Program-made: the position numbers and the translations under genes
Part shown: one piece after another, positions 9,417 to 18,512 of the stretch
How the letters are laid out: every line of letters begins with the position of its first letter
How positions within the stretch are numbered: position 1 is the stretch's first letter
The notes under the pieces: generated by a model
Databases searched by the model: none
The model's input: the letters and a program-made list of their open reading frames with translations, nothing else
Told to the model about the DNA's origin: nothing
Assembly: GCF_012395835.1 (NCBI RefSeq)
Contig: NZ_JAAZSQ010000015.1
Location: 37,173-101,172, forward strand
Direction of reading: 5' to 3'
Length of the DNA: 64,000 nucleotides
Origin: Arthrobacter mobilis
GTDB taxonomy: Bacteria > Actinomycetota > Actinomycetes > Actinomycetales > Micrococcaceae

Positions 9417-11066
9417 TCAAGCGTGCGCCGGGACAGCGGCGGTTCGGGAATTGTCGACGACGACCTCGCCGTCGACGACGGTGAGGACGACCCCGGCCTC
9501 CGCGAAGTCATCCGGTGCGGCGGTGAGGGGATTGCGTGCGAACACCGTGAGGTCGGCCCGGGCTCCGGGTTCGATCACGCCGCCGGTTTCGCCGACGGAG
9601 CGCCAGTACTGGCTGGTGTAGCCTTCGAGCGCGGCCCGGGCCGTGAGGGCCTGCCGCGGCTGCACCGGCGCAATGTCGGGCCTGCCGGCAGGCCGGCGGG
9701 TCTGCGCGGAGGCGATGATCGCGCGGGGATCGAACGGGGCAATCGGCCAGTCCGAACCGAGGGCGACGACGGCGCCGGCCTCCCGGAGGTCGCGGGTGCG
9801 CCAGGCATGGTTGGCCCGCTCGGCGCCGAGCCTGCGGGACCAGTTGTCGCTGTGGTCGGCCTTGCTGTAGAGCGAGCAGTGCGTGGGCTGCAGGCTCGTC
9901 GACGCGCCGGCATCGATGATCTGGCGCAGGACGGCGTCGGGGATGGATTCGATGTGCTCGATCCGGTGCACGGTCCCGTTCGGCGGCAGGTCCCCGATGG
10001 TCTTCGCGACGAAGGAAACAGCCTGGTCGCCGATGGCGTGGGTCGCGGTCGGGATGCCGCGGTCGTGGAAGAACCTCATCGCCGCGGCGAGCTCCTCCGG
10101 CTCGTTCCACAGCGGGTGCAGGGATTCGCCGTGGGTGTCCGGCTCGAACAGCCACGCAGTGCCGTTGTCGATGGTGCCGTCCATCATGAGCTTGATGCCG
10201 CGCACGTGCCACCGCCGGCCGTGCCTGCCCTGCATGGCCACCATCGCCTTCAGGTCCTCCTCGGTGGCCCCGGGCATCACCCACGGCGAGATCCGCAGGC
10301 GGATGGCGAGGTCGCCGCGGCGTTCGAGCGCTTCGAGCACCTCGAGCATGTCGGGCGCGCCGAAGTCCAGGACCTGTCCGGCGACCAGACCGGATGCGGC
10401 CATCGCCTTCAGCAGGCGGTCAACGTCGTCGACCCGCTGCTCGAACGACAGCTCGGGCAGAACCGGGCGGACCAGGTCCAGGGCGGCCACCTCGTAGAGC
10501 ATTCCGGTCGGGTGCCCGGCAGGGTCGACGCCGACATACGCGGAGCCGGGCAGGTCCCGGGCACCGCTGACGCCGGCGAGGGCCAGCCCCGCTTCGGAAA
10601 CCAGCGCCGCGTGCCCGTCGAAGAGGGTGATGTAGACCAGTTCTTCGTCCAGGACGCCGTCGAAGAGGGTGTTGTCCCACGGGCCGTCGCCGAACACCGC
10701 CGGGTCGAGCCCCCAGGCGAAGATCCAGTCGGTTCCCGGAGTGTGCGGGGTCGCGGCCGCATAGCCGGCGAGGGCGTCGCGGACCGCGCCGCGGCCGGTC
10801 ATGCCGGACAGGTCCAGTCCGCGGGCAATGGCCGCTCCGAGGACCGGATGGATGTGGGCATCGGTCAGTCCCGGGCAGACGGTCGCCTCGGCGACGTCGA
10901 TGACCCGGGCCGCGCGGGCCGTCCATTCGCCGGCAGCGTCCGCCGGCCCGACGGCGGCGATGCGTCCGCCGTCGACGGCGACGAAGCCCGGTGCAGCGGT
11001 GAGGTCTTCACCGCGGAGGATGCTGGACGAGAGGATGACAAGGTCGAGGGGGCCGGTGGGGGTCAA
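9417..11066 (-). CDS. Amidohydrolase family protein (YtcJ-like)
   Basis: 549 residues. Metal-dependent TIM-barrel amidohydrolase: the first metal-binding motif GLTDAHIHP lies near residue 70, later histidines occur in THAIGDQAV and RIEHIESIP, and the catalytic Asp in ALGSDWPIAPFDP. N- and C-terminal strands form the usual beta sandwich (VDGGRIAAVG at the start, LTVVDGEVVVDN at the end). Close families include N-substituted formamide deformylases and exo-acting amidases, so an N-acyl or amide substrate is plausible. It is the last gene of a minus-strand operon after an APC permease and a TetR regulator, suggesting uptake and hydrolysis of one compound. Confidence 0.87.
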   Translation of the reverse strand: MTPTGPLDLVILSSSILRGEDLTAAPGFVAVDGGRIAAVGPADAAGEWTARAARVIDVAEATVCPGLTDAHIHPVLGAAIARGLDLSGMTGRGAVRDALAGYAAATPHTPGTDWIFAWGLDPAVFGDGPWDNTLFDGVLDEELVYITLFDGHAALVSEAGLALAGVSGARDLPGSAYVGVDPAGHPTGMLYEVAALDLVRPVLPELSFEQRVDDVDRLLKAMAASGLVAGQVLDFGAPDMLEVLEALERRGDLAIRLRISPWVMPGATEEDLKAMVAMQGRHGRRWHVRGIKLMMDGTIDNGTAWLFEPDTHGESLHPLWNEPEELAAAMRFFHDRGIPTATHAIGDQAVSFVAKTIGDLPPNGTVHRIEHIESIPDAVLRQIIDAGASTSLQPTHCSLYSKADHSDNWSRRLGAERANHAWRTRDLREAGAVVALGSDWPIAPFDPRAIIASAQTRRPAGRPDIAPVQPRQALTARAALEGYTSQYWRSVGETGGVIEPGARADLTVFARNPLTAAPDDFAEAGVVLTVVDGEVVVDNSRTAAVPAHA

Positions 11067-11117
11067 GGTTGAACTCCTGGGTCGTTGGTCGAAAATCCGG
11101 CGACGACCCCCGGAAGC

Positions 11118-11756
11118 TCAGGCGTCGTCGATGGTTGCGCGCAGGCCCGCCGAGAGGACGTCGGCGAGGAAGGCGAAGCGGTCCACGTGTTTGGCCGCCA
11201 CCGCCTCCTGCGCTGCGGAGAGATGGGGATAGCGGGACTGGTCCTCGTCACCGATATTCCAGGCGGCCTCCATGGTGTACGCGTCGAGGGTGGCTCCGAT
11301 CGCGGCGCTGTCCAGCGCCTCCAGCGCCGGGATGATGAGGTGCGCCGGAGTGCCTGCCTGCTCGAAAGCTGCGGCGAAGCGGTCATAGAGCGCCAGGGCC
11401 GCCGGGTGCGACACCGGCTGCGCGAGCATGAGCGGAAGCAGTGCCGGCACCTCGCGGTAGGCACTGCGGAGCGCATCGAAGGTCTGGCGGATGACATCGT
11501 CAAGGCTGCCGGTGCGTTGTTCGGGCGCCGGCACGCGCTCCACGAGTGCGCCGCGGGCGAGCTCGATGATCTCCTGCCGTCCCGTGACGTGCTTGTAGAA
11601 CGAGGACTGCCGCACGCCGAGGCGTTCTGCCAGCCGGGGCAGCGAGATGCTCCCCTCCTCTTCGAGCATGGCCAGTGCGGTGCGGCCGATCGCCTGCCGC
11701 GACAGGCGCGGGGACAACGGCCGGCCGAGCCGGCTTGGCTTGCTGGTTGGTTCCAT
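11118..11756 (-). CDS. TetR family transcriptional regulator
   Basis: 212 residues. The N-terminal helix-turn-helix (LPRLAERLGVRQSSFYKHV, near residues 38-56) is typical TetR/AcrR, and the rest is a helical ligand-binding domain. It lies 22 bases after the APC permease and 51 bases before the amidohydrolase on the same strand, so it most likely represses this three-gene operon and responds to the imported compound. No operator was identified with confidence. Confidence 0.88.
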   Translation of the reverse strand: MEPTSKPSRLGRPLSPRLSRQAIGRTALAMLEEEGSISLPRLAERLGVRQSSFYKHVTGRQEIIELARGALVERVPAPEQRTGSLDDVIRQTFDALRSAYREVPALLPLMLAQPVSHPAALALYDRFAAAFEQAGTPAHLIIPALEALDSAAIGATLDAYTMEAAWNIGDEDQSRYPHLSAAQEAVAAKHVDRFAFLADVLSAGLRATIDDA

Positions 11757-11778
11757 CCCTCCAGCCTAGGCGTTGGGA

Positions 11779-13257
11779 TCATTCGCCTCGTCCCTGGCCG
11801 ATCCGCCGGTAGAGTTCCGGGCGGGTGCGGCGGAGGATGAGCGCCGCGGCAACGCCGGCGGCGAAGACCGCCGGGGCGACGGCGATCAGCACGGTGTTCA
11901 GCAGGGCCCCGGCAGGCGCCCCCGTGATCAGCTCGGCGTTGGCCACCATCAGGTAGACGACGGCGCACATGACCGCGGCGGCGGTGATGGCCGAGGGGAC
12001 CACGTACCAGCGCAGCGCCCTGTCCTTCCGGTGGGCAAAGAACACGACGACGCCGATGCTGGTCAATGCCTGCAGGAAGAGGATGCCGATGACGCCGGGG
12101 GTGTTCATCCAGATCAGGAACTGCGTGAACGGGTCGAGCCCGAACGCGGCGAACACGGCCACGCACGCGAAGGCGAGCATGGTCTGGCCGGCGCCGGCCG
12201 CCGACGGCGTGCGGTAGCGGGGGCTGATCCGGCCGGACCACTGCGGGAAGATGCCTTCCCGGCTCAGCGACAGCGTGTAGCGGTTGATCGTGTTGTGGAA
12301 GGCCAGCTGGGAGGCGAAGATGCTGGTTACGATCAGCACGCTCATTACGTTCACGCACAATTCCCCGGCGAACTGCCCGGCCATGATGTACGCAGTGTCA
12401 CCCGTATCCAGGTGCCCGGCGGCGAACGCCTGCACCGCCTCCGCACCGAAGGCCTGCACGATGACCCAGACCGAGAAGGCATAGAACACGCCAATGAAGG
12501 CAATGGAAATGTAGGTGGCCCGCGGAACCGTCCGGTCCGGATCCCGGGCCTCCTCCCGGTAGAGCGCCCCCGCCTCGAAGCCCATGAACGCGGAGAAGCC
12601 CAGACCGAGGATGGCCGCGAACCCGGGCGAAAAGACCGCCTGCGGGCTGAACGAGTCAAAACCGAGGCCCTGCGCGCCGCCCTGCGCCAGCACGAACACG
12701 GCGATGACCGCCACGATCACCGTCTCCAGAGTGAGCAGGACCGCCAGCACCCGCGCCCCGACGTCGATCCCGCGCCAGCCCAGGTACCACACCCCGGCAA
12801 TCGAGACGACGGCATAGAGCCACCACGGCAGGTCCAGGCCGAAGATCGACTGCATGGAGATGTCCGCCTGGATGCCCAGGAGCCCGTAGAGCCCGATCTG
12901 GATGCCGTTGTAGCTCATCCACGCGGTCAGCCCGGACCCGAGCCCCAGCACGCGGCCGAGGGTTTTCGAGATGTACCCGTAGAAGCCGCTGTACGAGACC
13001 ACGTAGCGGGTCAGTGCCATGAACCCGACCGCGAACAGCCCCAGGCCCAGCGCGGCAACGACGTAGATCACCGGCGCGCCGGCGCCGCCGACGGCCAACG
13101 CCAGCGGAGCGATGCCCACCACGATGGTCAGCGGAGCCGCCGCCGAGACCAGCATGAACACGATGTCCCGGGCACCGAGCGCATTCTTCTTCAGACCGTC
13201 GCCGGCACCGGCGGGAGCGGGCAGCGTCGGCGCCGCCCCTTTATTAGTGAAAGCCAT
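11779..13257 (-). CDS. APC superfamily permease
   Basis: 492 residues with about 12-14 membrane segments. The first helix region (VFMLVSAAAPLTIVVG) and the motif VLGLGSGLTAWMSYNG fit the amino acid/polyamine/organocation superfamily. ATG 13257 (MAFTNKG) begins just before the hydrophilic N-terminal tail; the frame stays open further upstream but that part is not protein-like. First gene of the operon with the TetR regulator and the amidohydrolase. It is a second, clearly different APC protein from the one at 2698. Substrate unknown. Confidence 0.86.
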   Translation of the reverse strand: MAFTNKGAAPTLPAPAGAGDGLKKNALGARDIVFMLVSAAAPLTIVVGIAPLALAVGGAGAPVIYVVAALGLGLFAVGFMALTRYVVSYSGFYGYISKTLGRVLGLGSGLTAWMSYNGIQIGLYGLLGIQADISMQSIFGLDLPWWLYAVVSIAGVWYLGWRGIDVGARVLAVLLTLETVIVAVIAVFVLAQGGAQGLGFDSFSPQAVFSPGFAAILGLGFSAFMGFEAGALYREEARDPDRTVPRATYISIAFIGVFYAFSVWVIVQAFGAEAVQAFAAGHLDTGDTAYIMAGQFAGELCVNVMSVLIVTSIFASQLAFHNTINRYTLSLSREGIFPQWSGRISPRYRTPSAAGAGQTMLAFACVAVFAAFGLDPFTQFLIWMNTPGVIGILFLQALTSIGVVVFFAHRKDRALRWYVVPSAITAAAVMCAVVYLMVANAELITGAPAGALLNTVLIAVAPAVFAAGVAAALILRRTRPELYRRIGQGRGE

Positions 13258-13321
13258 TCGCTTATTGTGGGGTGACAGAGAGCACACGTCAAGCCGCAGT
13301 GCTATTGCAGGAGGACGGATC

Positions 13322-13650
13322 ATGGACAAGAACAGCCACGCCAAGGGGGCCATCACCCCCGGGAACCGGCAGGCCCCGGTCCGCCTCCGGCGGGCGTTCC
13401 AGCACATGGACGAACCGTTTCCGAACATCCGGATCGGCGCGGACCCGGCCAGGACCGCGGTTCTGGCCGGGGCGTCCGAAGACCTCGGCAGCCTTTCCGT
13501 GCCGCTGCCCGCCATGACGCGTTCATCGTCGTGGATCCGGAAGGGACCGGCATGGCCTGGCCGCTGCCGGTCGACCAAGCCAAGGGACTCGCGGCGGTCG
13601 CGTTGCTCGATACGGCCAGCCCGCATCTGAGCCTGATGCCGCGAATGCGA
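13322..13650 (+). pseudogene. Frameshifted remnant of an unidentified gene
   Basis: A perfect GGAGG lies 7 bases before ATG 13322, and the first 60 or so codons (MDKNSHAKGAITPGNR onward) read as ordinary protein. Near 13510-13520 the protein-like signal moves to the next frame, which continues as RHDAFIVVDPEGTGMAWPLP and LAAVALLDTAS before losing sense. The original frame past this point is Arg/Ser-rich and shadow-like. I read this as a gene broken by a single-base shift. I cannot name the family. A sequencing error, or a genuine 102-residue protein ending at 13630, are alternatives. Confidence 0.5.
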
Positions 13651-13678
13651 CGCGGGACCGGACGGCCTTCCCCTCTGC

Positions 13679-13706
13679 GTAGACAAGTTGTATACAGATG
13701 GTCTAC
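13679..13706. promoter_or_regulatory. Candidate GntR-type operator before the HpaB operon
   Basis: GTAGAC (13679-13684) and GTCTAC (13701-13706) form a perfect inverted repeat around TTGTATACAG, whose centre GTATAC (13690-13695) resembles FadR/FCD-type GntR operators. It lies about 110 bases before the first gene of the operon. No GntR gene is present in the window. Confidence 0.45.
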
Positions 13707-13814
13707 AGTCTTTGCCGTGACCCAAGTCACCGCAGAGCTTCCCCGGCCATTCCGGGCGGCAACCGCCGTTTCTCCCGCGGCGGGCCAAGGCTCCTACCTG
13801 CAAAGGACGCTTCA

Positions 13815-15161
13815 ATGACAGAACTGACGAAAGCCGAGCTGCGGCAGCAAAAGCATTCGAGCCTGCCAACGGTGGCAGCCTCGAGCCTGGCCGGCACCGC
13901 CGTCGAGTGGTACGACTTCTTCCTGTACGGCACTGCCGCGGCCCTGGTCTTCAACAAGCTGTATTTCCCCTCGGAAGATCCCCTGGTGGGCACGATGCTG
14001 GCCCTGGGCACCTTCGCGGCAGGCTTCGTGGCCAGGCCGCTGGGCGCGATCGTGCTGGGCCATTACGGGGACAAGCACGGACGCCGGGCCACCCTGGTGG
14101 CCAGCCTGCTGCTGATGGGCATCGCGACCGCCCTCATTGCGTTCATCCCGCCGTATGCAGCCATCGGCGTCGCGGCGCCGCTGATCCTGCTGTTCCTGCG
14201 CCTGGTCCAGGGCTTTGCGCTCGGCGGCGAATGGGGCGGGGCGGTCCTGCTGGTCTCCGAGCACAGCAATGACAGTTCGCGGCGGGCCTTCTGGGCCTCG
14301 TGGCCGAATGTCGGCCCGCCCCTGGGCAACCTGATGGCAGCCGGGGTCCTGGCCCTGCTGGCCTGGCTGCTGCCCGAGGAAGCCTTCCTGGGCTGGGGCT
14401 GGCGGATCGCCTTCGGCCTCTCCGCCCTACTGGTGATCATCGGCCTGGTGCTGCGGCTGTACGTGCAGGAAACCCCGCTGTTCAAGGAGGCCCAGCTCAA
14501 GCGCGATGCGCAGGCTTCGGCACAGTCCAACCTGCCGATCGGCACGCTGTTCCGCCGCAACTGGCGGGAAATCCTGATCGCCACCGGAAGCCGCATGGGC
14601 GAGAACGCGGGCTTCTACATCTACTCGCTGTTCATCATCACCTACGTCACCGAGATCCTGGGCCAGGAGCGTCAGAACGGCCTGACCGCCGTCATGCTCG
14701 GCCAGGGCGCTGCCATCGTGGCGATTCCGCTGCTGGCCATCTACGCCGACCGGATCGGGCGCAAGCCGATGCTGGTCGGGGCGTCGCTGGCGACAGTGGT
14801 CTGGGCCTTCGCGTTCTTCTACTTCCTGAACACCGGCCAGATGTGGGGCACGATCGTCGCCGCCGTGGGCGGGCTGCTGATCTTTGCCGCCTACAGCTCG
14901 GTGATCGGGGCGTTCTTCTCGGAACTCTTCCCCACCGACGTGCGGTACAGCGGGACCTCGGTGGCCTACAACCTCGCGTCGCTGGTCGCCGGCTCCCTCT
15001 CCCCGATCATCGCACTGGCCCTGTACCGGCAGTTCGGCACCGGCTATGCCATCGGCATCTACCTGGCGGGCATGGGCCTGGTGTCCCTGGTCTCGGTGCT
15101 CTTTGCCAAGGAAACCAAGAGCATCAGGCTCAGCGACCTGGACGTGCCGGCAGCCCGGTAG
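13815..15161 (+). CDS. MHS family MFS transporter
   Basis: 448 residues, 12 membrane segments. The start AVEWYDFFLYGTAAALVFNK, motif A GHYGDKHGRRATL and the late motif FPTDVRYSGTSVAYN are hallmarks of the metabolite:H+ symporter family, whose members carry dicarboxylates, betaines or aromatic acids. ATG 13815 is chosen because upstream in-frame residues are low-complexity and the hydrophilic N terminus plus EWYDFF helix begin here. First gene of a six-gene operon with an amidase, DUF2848, monooxygenase, cupin and flavin reductase, so it probably imports that pathway's substrate. Confidence 0.9.
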   Translation: MTELTKAELRQQKHSSLPTVAASSLAGTAVEWYDFFLYGTAAALVFNKLYFPSEDPLVGTMLALGTFAAGFVARPLGAIVLGHYGDKHGRRATLVASLLLMGIATALIAFIPPYAAIGVAAPLILLFLRLVQGFALGGEWGGAVLLVSEHSNDSSRRAFWASWPNVGPPLGNLMAAGVLALLAWLLPEEAFLGWGWRIAFGLSALLVIIGLVLRLYVQETPLFKEAQLKRDAQASAQSNLPIGTLFRRNWREILIATGSRMGENAGFYIYSLFIITYVTEILGQERQNGLTAVMLGQGAAIVAIPLLAIYADRIGRKPMLVGASLATVVWAFAFFYFLNTGQMWGTIVAAVGGLLIFAAYSSVIGAFFSELFPTDVRYSGTSVAYNLASLVAGSLSPIIALALYRQFGTGYAIGIYLAGMGLVSLVSVLFAKETKSIRLSDLDVPAAR

Positions 15162-15206
15162 GACCGGCTACAAACCTCCATTCACATTCACACGAAGGAA
15201 CACACC

Positions 15207-16001
15207 ATGAAAGTCGCACTTGTCCAGGTCGCCAGCCCTGACGGCGAGGACCGCCAGGGGCGGATCGAACGGGTCGAACGGACGCTGCGGGGCATTCAGG
15301 GGGCTGACCTGATCGTCCTGCCCGAGCTCTGGAGCGCCGGATACTTTCACTTCGACCAGTACGAGGCCCTGGCCGAGACCCTGGACGGCCCGACTGTATC
15401 GATGTGTTCCCGCGTCGCTGCGGAGCTGGGCGTCCACCTGCACCTGGGCAGCATTGTCGAACGTGCGGCGAACGGCCAGCTGAAGAACACCTCCATCCTG
15501 CTCGACCCGCAGGGCCGGATCGCCCACCAGTACAGCAAGATCCACGTCTTCGGCTACCAGTCCCTCGAAGCCAGCCTGCTGACGGCGGGCAGCTCGCTGC
15601 TCGTGGCCGAGACGCCGTTCGGCCGGGTCACGGGGACCACCTGCTACGACCTGCGGTTCCCGGGGCTGTGGCTGGAGCTGAGCAACCGGGGCGTCGAAAT
15701 CGTCATCGTGCCGGCGGCCTGGCCCGCTGCCCGCCGGGAGCACTGGCGGCTGCTGACCTCGGCACGGGCCGTTGAGCACCAGATCTTCGTGATCGCCTGC
15801 AACGCCGTCGGCGAGCAGGAAGGCGTCGAACTGGGCGGACACAGCCGCGTAGTCGACCCCTCCGGTGCCGTGCTGGCCGAGTGCGGTGCGGACGAACAGG
15901 TGCTGATGGTCGAGATCGACCCGGAACAGGTGGCACGCGTCCGGAAGGAATTCCCGGTCATCGCGGACCGGCTGCCCGCCTACGACAACCTCACCAACTA
16001 G
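15207..16001 (+). CDS. Carbon-nitrogen hydrolase (nitrilase superfamily amidase)
   Basis: 264 residues with the complete nitrilase-superfamily triad: Glu40 in VLPELWSAGYF, Lys111 in QYSKIHVFG and Cys146 in TTCYDLRFPGLW. The FPGLW context and length fit aliphatic amidase or omega-amidase-like branches rather than true nitrilases. It would release ammonia from an amide in the cytoplasm. AAGGAA precedes the ATG at about 10 bases. It lies 45 bases after the transporter, within the HpaB-type operon, suggesting that an amide is the imported compound or a pathway intermediate. Confidence 0.88.
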   Translation: MKVALVQVASPDGEDRQGRIERVERTLRGIQGADLIVLPELWSAGYFHFDQYEALAETLDGPTVSMCSRVAAELGVHLHLGSIVERAANGQLKNTSILLDPQGRIAHQYSKIHVFGYQSLEASLLTAGSSLLVAETPFGRVTGTTCYDLRFPGLWLELSNRGVEIVIVPAAWPAARREHWRLLTSARAVEHQIFVIACNAVGEQEGVELGGHSRVVDPSGAVLAECGADEQVLMVEIDPEQVARVRKEFPVIADRLPAYDNLTN

Positions 16002-16011
16002 AAGGAATTCA

Positions 16012-16692
16012 ATGAGCACGCAGACCGTACGGACCTTTGAGGTCATAGGGACGGGAGAAACCATCACCCTGACCGGCTTCCACGGCATCGTGGCCGGCTA
16101 TACCGGCCGGGACCTGGCAGCGGTCCAGCACCACATCGACGAACTGGCCGCCATCGGCGTGGCTCCCCCGCCCGAAGTCCCCATGTTCTACCCCGTGGAC
16201 GCCGAACTGTTCGACTCCTCGGGCGAACACCCCGGTTCCGCGAACCTGACGTCCGGGGAAATCGAACCCCTGTACATCCGCCACCACGGCAGGTTCTACC
16301 TCGGCATCGGGTCGGACCACACGGACCGGGACCTGGAAACCGAGGACATCGGCGCCTCCAAACGGGCCTGCCCCAAGCCGGTCTCGGCCCAGGTCATCCC
16401 GGTCGATTCCCTGGAGTCGCTCTCCCTGGATGACTGCATCGCCCGCTCCTGGGTCGACGGCCGGCTCTACCAGGAAGGATCGCTGGCAGGGATCCGCACC
16501 CCCGCCGACGTCGTGCAGCTGCTGCTGGAGCGCACCGGCATCGGCGACGATGACTTCCTCTGCCTCGGCGGCACCTTGCCCCTGCTGGACGGCACGTTCG
16601 CCGCAGGCACCGTCTGGCACCTCGAACTGACCTTCCCTGACGGCACAACTCTTGAACACACCTACAAAATGACGAAAGGCACGAACCTGTGA
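16012..16692 (+). CDS. DUF2848 family protein
   Basis: 226 residues. I recognise the DUF2848 pattern, with a conserved central stretch (GEIEPLYIRHHGRFYLGIGSDH) followed by TDRDLETEDIGASKRACPKP. No biochemical role is established to my knowledge. No signal peptide or membrane segment, so cytoplasmic. It starts 11 bases after the amidase with GAAGGAA as ribosome site, and its stop overlaps the GTG of the monooxygenase (GTGA), so it is translated in step with both. An enzymatic role in the same pathway is inferred from this tight coupling. Confidence 0.75.
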   Translation: MSTQTVRTFEVIGTGETITLTGFHGIVAGYTGRDLAAVQHHIDELAAIGVAPPPEVPMFYPVDAELFDSSGEHPGSANLTSGEIEPLYIRHHGRFYLGIGSDHTDRDLETEDIGASKRACPKPVSAQVIPVDSLESLSLDDCIARSWVDGRLYQEGSLAGIRTPADVVQLLLERTGIGDDDFLCLGGTLPLLDGTFAAGTVWHLELTFPDGTTLEHTYKMTKGTNL

Positions 16693-18152
16693 GAACCGGA
16701 GAGCAGTACCTGAAGACCCTCAACGACGGCCGCACGGTCATCCTGGATGGCCAGGCCGTGGACAACGTCCTCGAACACCCCGCGTTTGCCCGCGTCGCGC
16801 AGACGATGGCCGAACTGTTCGACCTGGCCGCCGACCCGGCCAACGGCATGCAGTTCCACTGCGAGGAGATCGGCGGACCGGCCAACCGTGTCTTCGCCGC
16901 GCCCCGCTCCGCGGAGGAACTCACGCTGCGCCGGCAGGCCATCGAGACCTGGGCCCGGCACACCCACGGCTGGGTCGGCCGCAGCCCGGACCACGTGGGC
17001 ACCTTCTTCGCCGCCTTCGGCGCCCACCCGGACGTCTTCGCCAACGAAAAGCACGATTTCGCCGCCAACATCAGCAACTACTACCGGCGGATCCTGGCCG
17101 AAAACCTCTACGTCTCCTACGCCATCATTCCCCCGCAGGTCTCCCGGGCCTCCACCGTCTCGGGCTGGGAAGGCGACTTCCTGCAGGTCGGGGTCGTGCG
17201 TGAGACCGACGAGGGACTGATTGTGCGCGGCTCGCAGATGCTGGCCACCGGCGCCGCCATCGCCGACGAAGTGTTCGTCACCTGCATCAAGCCGCTGGGA
17301 CCCGATGATGCGGACTTCGCCGTCAGCTTCGCCCTGCCGGTCGCCACCGAAGGACTCAAGCTCTACTGCCGGCGCCCCTACGCGCCGGCCGCCACCAGCG
17401 ACTTCGACTACCCGCTGACCAGCAAATATGACGAGCCCGACGCACTGGTGGTCTTCGACGACGTCCTGGTCCCCTGGGAGCGGGTGTTCATCAACCGCGA
17501 CATCGATACGCTCCGGCGCCAGTTCTTCGACACCGGCGCGCACGCCCTGGGCAACTGGCAGGCGCAGATCCGCTTCATGACCAAGCTGAAGTTCATTGCC
17601 GCCGTGGCCCGCAAGGTCACCCAGGTCAATGGCACGGACAAGATCCCTGGCGTGCAGGAAAAGCTTGGCGAGCTCGCCGCCGTCGTCGCCTCGGTCGAGT
17701 CCGCTGTCCTGGCCGCCGAATACACCGCCACCCGGGACAGCGCCGGCATGATGGTTCCGGGCAAGCGCGCCCTCTACGGCGCCATGGGGCTGCAGGCCGA
17801 AACCTATCCCCGGGCCATCTCCATCCTGCGCGACCTGGTCGGCGGGGGCGTGCTGCAGCTGCCCTCCAGCGTGGCCGATATGCGCAGCGAGGTGACCCGT
17901 CCCGACATGGAACGGTACGTGCAGTCGCCCGGGGTGCCCAGCGAGGAGCGGGTCAAGCTGTTCAAGCTGGCCTGGGACATCGTCGGCTCCGAATTCGCCG
18001 GCCGGCACCAGCAGTACGAAATGTTCTACGCCGGGGCCCCGTTCATCGTGAAGGGCGCCTACACCTACCGCAACTTCGGCTACGACGCCCTCGTGGCCGA
18101 GCTCGACCAGTACCTGGCAGCCTACGGGATCGCCGGATCGAAGGAGAAGTAA
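16689..18152 (+). CDS. HpaB/PvcC-type FAD-dependent monooxygenase
   Basis: 487 residues. Belongs to the two-component flavin monooxygenases related to 4-hydroxyphenylacetate 3-hydroxylase (HpaB) and acyl-CoA dehydrogenase-fold oxygenases. Family-like segments include THGWVGRSPDHVG, SYAIIPPQVSRA, FDDVLVPWERVF and GKRALYGAMGLQAETYPRA. These enzymes use FADH2 delivered by a separate reductase to hydroxylate phenolic rings; the reductase is probably the HpaC-like gene at 18513. GTG 16689 overlaps the DUF2848 stop by 4 bases. The exact phenolic or heterocyclic substrate is unknown. Confidence 0.88.
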   Translation: MRTGEQYLKTLNDGRTVILDGQAVDNVLEHPAFARVAQTMAELFDLAADPANGMQFHCEEIGGPANRVFAAPRSAEELTLRRQAIETWARHTHGWVGRSPDHVGTFFAAFGAHPDVFANEKHDFAANISNYYRRILAENLYVSYAIIPPQVSRASTVSGWEGDFLQVGVVRETDEGLIVRGSQMLATGAAIADEVFVTCIKPLGPDDADFAVSFALPVATEGLKLYCRRPYAPAATSDFDYPLTSKYDEPDALVVFDDVLVPWERVFINRDIDTLRRQFFDTGAHALGNWQAQIRFMTKLKFIAAVARKVTQVNGTDKIPGVQEKLGELAAVVASVESAVLAAEYTATRDSAGMMVPGKRALYGAMGLQAETYPRAISILRDLVGGGVLQLPSSVADMRSEVTRPDMERYVQSPGVPSEERVKLFKLAWDIVGSEFAGRHQQYEMFYAGAPFIVKGAYTYRNFGYDALVAELDQYLAAYGIAGSKEK

Positions 18153-18154
18153 CC

Positions 18155-18511
18155 GTGGCCAAGCCGGAATTCGAGTTCACCCCCGCCTCGTCGGTGGAAT
18201 TCACCCCCTGCAACCCGCCCATTGAGGGCCTCTCCGAAGCCGTCCTGGCCCGGGACGACAGCAACGACAGCGTCACCCGGATCCTCAAGTTCGAGCCGGG
18301 TACCGACACCTCCCCGAACGGCGTGCTGGCTCACGACTTCTGGGAGGAAGTGTTCATCTTCGAAGGTTCCTTCACCGACCTGCGGCTGAACAAAACCTTC
18401 AAGGCCGGCGACTGGGCCACCCGGCCGCCGGGCATGAAGCACGGCCCGTGGCTCTCGGAGTCCGGGGCGAAGATGTTCGAAGTCCGGTACTACCAGAACA
18501 GCGGCAACTGA
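18155..18511 (+). CDS. Cupin domain protein
   Basis: 118 residues forming a single cupin barrel. Candidate metal-binding positions are in GVLAHDFWEEVFIFEG (His/Glu-type motif 1) and in TRPPGMKHGPWLS (motif 2 His). It resembles ChrR-like or dioxygenase-type small cupins. GTG 18155 follows the monooxygenase stop by 2 bases. Whether it is a ring-cleaving dioxygenase, isomerase or only a ligand sensor cannot be told from sequence; its position between the oxygenase and its reductase favours a catalytic role. Confidence 0.8.
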   Translation: MAKPEFEFTPASSVEFTPCNPPIEGLSEAVLARDDSNDSVTRILKFEPGTDTSPNGVLAHDFWEEVFIFEGSFTDLRLNKTFKAGDWATRPPGMKHGPWLSESGAKMFEVRYYQNSGN

Positions 18512-18512
18512 C

